From Thermomonospora echinospora (GTDB taxonomy: Bacteria > Actinomycetota > Actinomycetes > Streptosporangiales > Streptosporangiaceae), in NCBI RefSeq assembly GCF_900108175.1, contig NZ_FNVO01000003.1, forward strand, positions 496,001 through 560,000: a stretch of 64,000 nucleotides of DNA, given 5' to 3'. Made by a program: the position numbers and the translations under genes. Under the pieces are notes generated by a model. It did no database searches. It saw only the letters and a program-made list of their open reading frames with translations, and had not been told where the DNA came from. Below, in pieces: positions 60,966 to 64,000 of this stretch (within the stretch, counting starts at the first letter, position 1; each line of letters opens with the position of its first letter).

Positions 60966-63470
60966 TCAGGGGCGGCGGGGCTGCAGCTCGGTGTAGGCGG
61001 CGCGGACGTCCTCGGCGGTCAGAACGGTCAGGTCGGCGGGAGTGGCGGCGGCGCCCAGCCGGGCGGCGCGCACCGCGCGGGAGGCGCACGCCTTCTCGTA
61101 CAGGGAGCGGGCGAACCGGCCGTTGCCCAGCTCGTCGATCCGGCCGAGCCCGCAGACCCGCTGGAAAACCAGGGCCAGGTCGTCCAGGGCGGCGTCATCC
61201 CACCGGTCCCCGCCCTGCTCGGCGATCACCTGGGCGATCCGCAGCAGCTCGTCCGGGCCGTAGGAGGGGAACACCACCCGCACGTCGAACCGGGACGCCA
61301 GCCCAGGGTTGGAGCGCAGGAACCGGTCCATGTCATCCTCGTAGCCGGCCAGCACCACCACGAACCGCTCCCGGTCGTCCTCGGCCCGCTTGAGCAGCGT
61401 TTGCACCGCCTCGGCGCCGAACGCGTCGCCCCCGCTGTAGCCAGGGTTGTCCAGCGCGTACGCCTCGTCGATGAACAGCACCCCGCCGAGCGCGGAGTCG
61501 ATCATCCGGTTGGTCTTGATCGCGGTGGCGCCCAGATGCTCGCCCACCAGGTCGACCCGGTGCGCCTCCACCACCGCCGGGCGGGCCAGCAGCCCCAGCG
61601 CCGCGAACACCCGGCCCAGCACCCGGGCGACGGTGGTCTTGCCGGTGCCGGGCGGGCCGACGAACACGAAGTGCCGCATCGGCGGGCGGGTCGGCAGCCC
61701 CTGCTCCTCGCGCATCTGCGCGACCTGCAGCTGCGCGGCGATCTCGCGGACCTGCCGCTTGACCGGCTCCAGCCCGATCATCGCGTCCAGCGAGCCGAGC
61801 GCCTCCTGCAGGGTGGGCGTCTCGTCGTAGCCCCGGTACCGCTCGGTGACCTCGGCGAACGCCGCCTCCACGTCCTCGGCGCACACCGTCACCAGATCCT
61901 CGGCGGTCGGCTGCCGCCCCGACCAGGCGCCCGAGCCGACCACCCGCACGTCGCGGGCGCGGGCGGCGGCCTCGGTCAGCGACCGTACGAACCGGCCGTT
62001 GCCCAGCTCGTCGATGATGCCCCGGCGGCACACGTCCTCGAAGCGGGCCCGCAGCCGGGCGGTGGCCTGCTCGTCCAGCCGGTCCTCGCGCAGCCCGGTG
62101 TGGTACTCGGCGATCCGCAACAGCTCGCCGGGGGTGTAGGACGGGAACCGCACCCGGGTGCCGAACCGGGAGGCCAGCCCGGGGTTGGAGTCCAGGAACT
62201 CGGCCATCTGCGACTCGTACCCGGCCAGGATGATCACCAGGTTGTCCCGGTCGTCCTCGGCCCGCTTCAGCAGCGTCTGCACGGCCTCGTTGCCGAACCG
62301 GTCCGGCTGCCCGTCGGCCGCGTTGACCAGCCCGTAGGCCTCGTCGACGAACAGCACTCCGCCGAGCGCGGAGTCCACCAGCCGGTTGGTCTTGATCGCG
62401 GTGGCGCCCAGGTGCTCGCCCACCAGGTCCGCCCGGTGCGCCTCGACGACCTTGGGGCGGGGCAGCAGCCCGAACGCGTAAAAGACGCCCGCCAGCGCCC
62501 GGGCGACGGTGGTCTTACCGGTGCCCGACGGCCCGACGAACACGAAGTGCCGCATCGGCTTCTCGGTGGGCACTCCGGCGGCCGCGCGCAGGTGCGCGGC
62601 CTCGATGGACGCGGCGATCGAGCGGACCTGCCGCTTGACCGGCTCCAGCCCGATCATGCCCTCCAGCTCGGCCAGCGCGTCCCCCACGGAGATCTCCGGG
62701 GTCTCCTCGGCGGGCCCGTGGGCCGGTGCGCCGAGTTGGGCGGCGGCGCGCTGCTCGTAGGCGGCCTGGGTGGCCGGCGGGACCCCGGCGGCCACCGGCT
62801 CGTCCGGCCCGACTCTGGTCTCGTCCGGGCCCGTCGCGGCGGCGTCCGGCGGCCCCGCGTCGGGTTTGCGGCGGGCCGCCTCCTGCTCCTGCACCCAGCC
62901 GGTGTCGTACGCCTCGGCGGGCACGGCGCGGCGGGACTGGTCCCAGCGGTAGCCGAGGATCGCCAGCGCGGTGACCCAGGCGGGCACCACGTGCAGGACA
63001 TGCAGCGGACGGGCGGTGGCGGCGGCCACGACCCCGGCGGACGCCAGCGCCAGCAGCACGGTGCGCCACGGCGCGTACCCCCGCAGCCGGGCCGCACCGA
63101 ACGCCACGGGCGGGGCCAGCAGCGCCAGGAAAGCCGCCTGGTGCTCGGGCTCGGGATACTGCGCGCCCAGCGGAAGGGACGCCGCCAGCCAGCAGGCCAC
63201 CACCGCCGTCACCGCCATGCCCGCCGGAGAGCGCATCGTCAGGTGGCCCACGACCAGCAGCACCAGCAGCACGACCGTGGCGCCCGCCACGGTCGTCAGG
63301 GGCTGCCCGGCCAGCACCGTGGCGGCGATCGTCACCGCGACCAGCAGCACCCCGGCCAGGAAGCGCAGCCCCGGCTGGATCTGGAAGTACCGCCAGCGCG
63401 CACGTTCGAACAGATCCCGCGCCGCGGTCCCCACCGCCGGGCGGGAACGGGATCCACCGAACTGTCCCAT
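60966..63470 (-). CDS. membrane-anchored tandem CbbX-type AAA ATPase
   Basis: The protein of about 834 residues has four or five hydrophobic segments in residues 25-175 (FLAGVLLVAVTIAATVLAG, VLLVLLVVGHLTM), a linker rich in Pro and Glu, then two CbxX/CfqX AAA modules. Module 1 has GPSGTGKT, GVLFVDEAYGL; module 2 has GPPGTGKT, GVLFIDEAYAL. Both have the LGATAIKT loop. Similar ATPases occur as EccA in type VII secretion and in RuBisCO activation; here the N-terminal membrane anchor points to a secretion- or envelope-related role. The ATG at 63470 was chosen because GGAG lies just upstream. The open frame extends to 63536. Confidence 0.85.
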   Translation of the reverse strand: MGQFGGSRSRPAVGTAARDLFERARWRYFQIQPGLRFLAGVLLVAVTIAATVLAGQPLTTVAGATVVLLVLLVVGHLTMRSPAGMAVTAVVACWLAASLPLGAQYPEPEHQAAFLALLAPPVAFGAARLRGYAPWRTVLLALASAGVVAAATARPLHVLHVVPAWVTALAILGYRWDQSRRAVPAEAYDTGWVQEQEAARRKPDAGPPDAAATGPDETRVGPDEPVAAGVPPATQAAYEQRAAAQLGAPAHGPAEETPEISVGDALAELEGMIGLEPVKRQVRSIAASIEAAHLRAAAGVPTEKPMRHFVFVGPSGTGKTTVARALAGVFYAFGLLPRPKVVEAHRADLVGEHLGATAIKTNRLVDSALGGVLFVDEAYGLVNAADGQPDRFGNEAVQTLLKRAEDDRDNLVIILAGYESQMAEFLDSNPGLASRFGTRVRFPSYTPGELLRIAEYHTGLREDRLDEQATARLRARFEDVCRRGIIDELGNGRFVRSLTEAAARARDVRVVGSGAWSGRQPTAEDLVTVCAEDVEAAFAEVTERYRGYDETPTLQEALGSLDAMIGLEPVKRQVREIAAQLQVAQMREEQGLPTRPPMRHFVFVGPPGTGKTTVARVLGRVFAALGLLARPAVVEAHRVDLVGEHLGATAIKTNRMIDSALGGVLFIDEAYALDNPGYSGGDAFGAEAVQTLLKRAEDDRERFVVVLAGYEDDMDRFLRSNPGLASRFDVRVVFPSYGPDELLRIAQVIAEQGGDRWDDAALDDLALVFQRVCGLGRIDELGNGRFARSLYEKACASRAVRAARLGAAATPADLTVLTAEDVRAAYTELQPRRP

Positions 63471-63710
63471 CGGCTCCGACTGGCCTCCTCGGTCGCCCGG
63501 GGATCTTCCGCACTGGGGGCGGACAGGTCCGATCATGCTCCACCCGGCACCCCGCGCGTGTCCAGCGTCGCACGCCCGGGGGCCTCAGGCCATCCTGACG
63601 CGACATAGCGGGCAGATCTGTGCCGAAGGACACCGAAACGGCCTCCCGGCGGGACGGGCCGCCCGGTGCCATGATGGGCCGATGCCGTTCTCACGCGCCC
63701 TGGGAGCCGT

Positions 63711-64000
63711 ATGACCGAGACCCTGCCGGGATTTGAGGAGCCCCCGTCCATGACGGCCGCTCCCCGGGGTGCCGGCTACACGATCGAACGGGAGCTGCGT
63801 GCCGCCGGGGCGGTGCGGATCGCGGGGGTGGACGAGGTCGGCCGGGGCGCCTGGGCCGGGCCGGTGGTCGTCTGCGCGGCGGTCACCGACCTGGGCGAGC
63901 CGCCGCGGCTGCCCGGACGCGGCGGCGGCACCATCCGGCTGACCGACTCCAAGCTGCTCACCGCCGCCCACCGCGAGGCGTTCGCCGAGATCCTGCCGGG
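63711..64000 (+). CDS. rnhB: ribonuclease HII, 5' part
   Basis: The first about 96 residues are inside the window. The catalytic motif [15 protein letters not shown] (D41-E42) and [13 protein letters not shown] identify RNase HII, which removes ribonucleotides from DNA. Either ATG at 63711 (GGGAG) or ATG at 63750 (GAGGAG 9 nt upstream) may be the start. The gene continues beyond the right edge. Confidence 0.92.
   Translation, partial: MTETLPGFEEPPSMTAAPRGAGYTIERELRAAGAVRIAGVDEVGRGAWAGPVVVCAAVTDLGEPPRLPGRGGGTIRLTDSKLLTAAHREAFAEILP

Overview
This is about 64 kb of very GC-rich actinobacterial DNA. Almost every codon ends in G or C, GTG and TTG starts are common, and the housekeeping genes are of actinomycete type: an HrdB-like principal sigma factor with a long Lys/Ala then acidic N-terminal region, a second GyrA/GyrB-type pair (ParC/ParE), DUF397/XRE pairs, a BTAD regulator, SpoIIE-type phosphatase signalling and S-adenosyl methyltransferases of the DUF574 kind. 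The best guess is a Streptosporangiales-type organism such as Actinomadura or a relative. No rRNA, tRNA, CRISPR array, insertion sequence or prophage was found.

Layout. 0-7.4 kb: methionine importer (metI end, metN) with an unusual leader, a NarL-type two-component system, a threonine/serine dehydratase divergent from a LysR regulator, an ABC ATPase and a lactate-monooxygenase-like flavoprotein. 7.5-28.5 kb: core block of parC, an XRE/DUF397/ATPase regulatory triad, two methyltransferases, a BTAD regulator coupled to a 55-residue ORF and an AhpD-like protein, parE, a zinc-ribbon-like protein, yaaA, hrdB and a PAS-GAF-SpoIIE phosphatase.

29.1-47.3 kb is the accessory highlight. Two FXSXX-type peptide (RiPP) modules bracket a vWA-MoxR-VMAP ternary system. 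Module 1 has fxsB1 and an HExxH peptide hydroxylase (+), a convergent NB-ARC/TPR protein FxsT1 (-), precursor fxsA1 (+) and an MFS transporter (+). The centre is one operon of VMAP-C protein, MoxR AAA ATPase and a 1381-residue protein that fuses a vWA domain to an FxsT-like NTPase-TPR half. Module 2 (-) is fxsA2-fxsB2-HExxH2. Both precursors contain an intact FDSxx motif, but it is not at the C-terminus as in the canonical family. The fused STAND/TPR half links the conflict-type system to the peptide system, so the block may act as one system. This is inference from gene content.

47.5-64 kb: a YedY-like molybdoenzyme with a cytochrome b partner, two large TY-Chap/SseB-type proteins with long disordered tails (one with a 36-residue higher-order repeat), a 5-oxoproline pathway (DUF1445, pxpA, pxpB, pxpC), an AlkZ-like winged-helix protein, a membrane-anchored tandem CbbX-type AAA ATPase, and the start of rnhB at the right edge.
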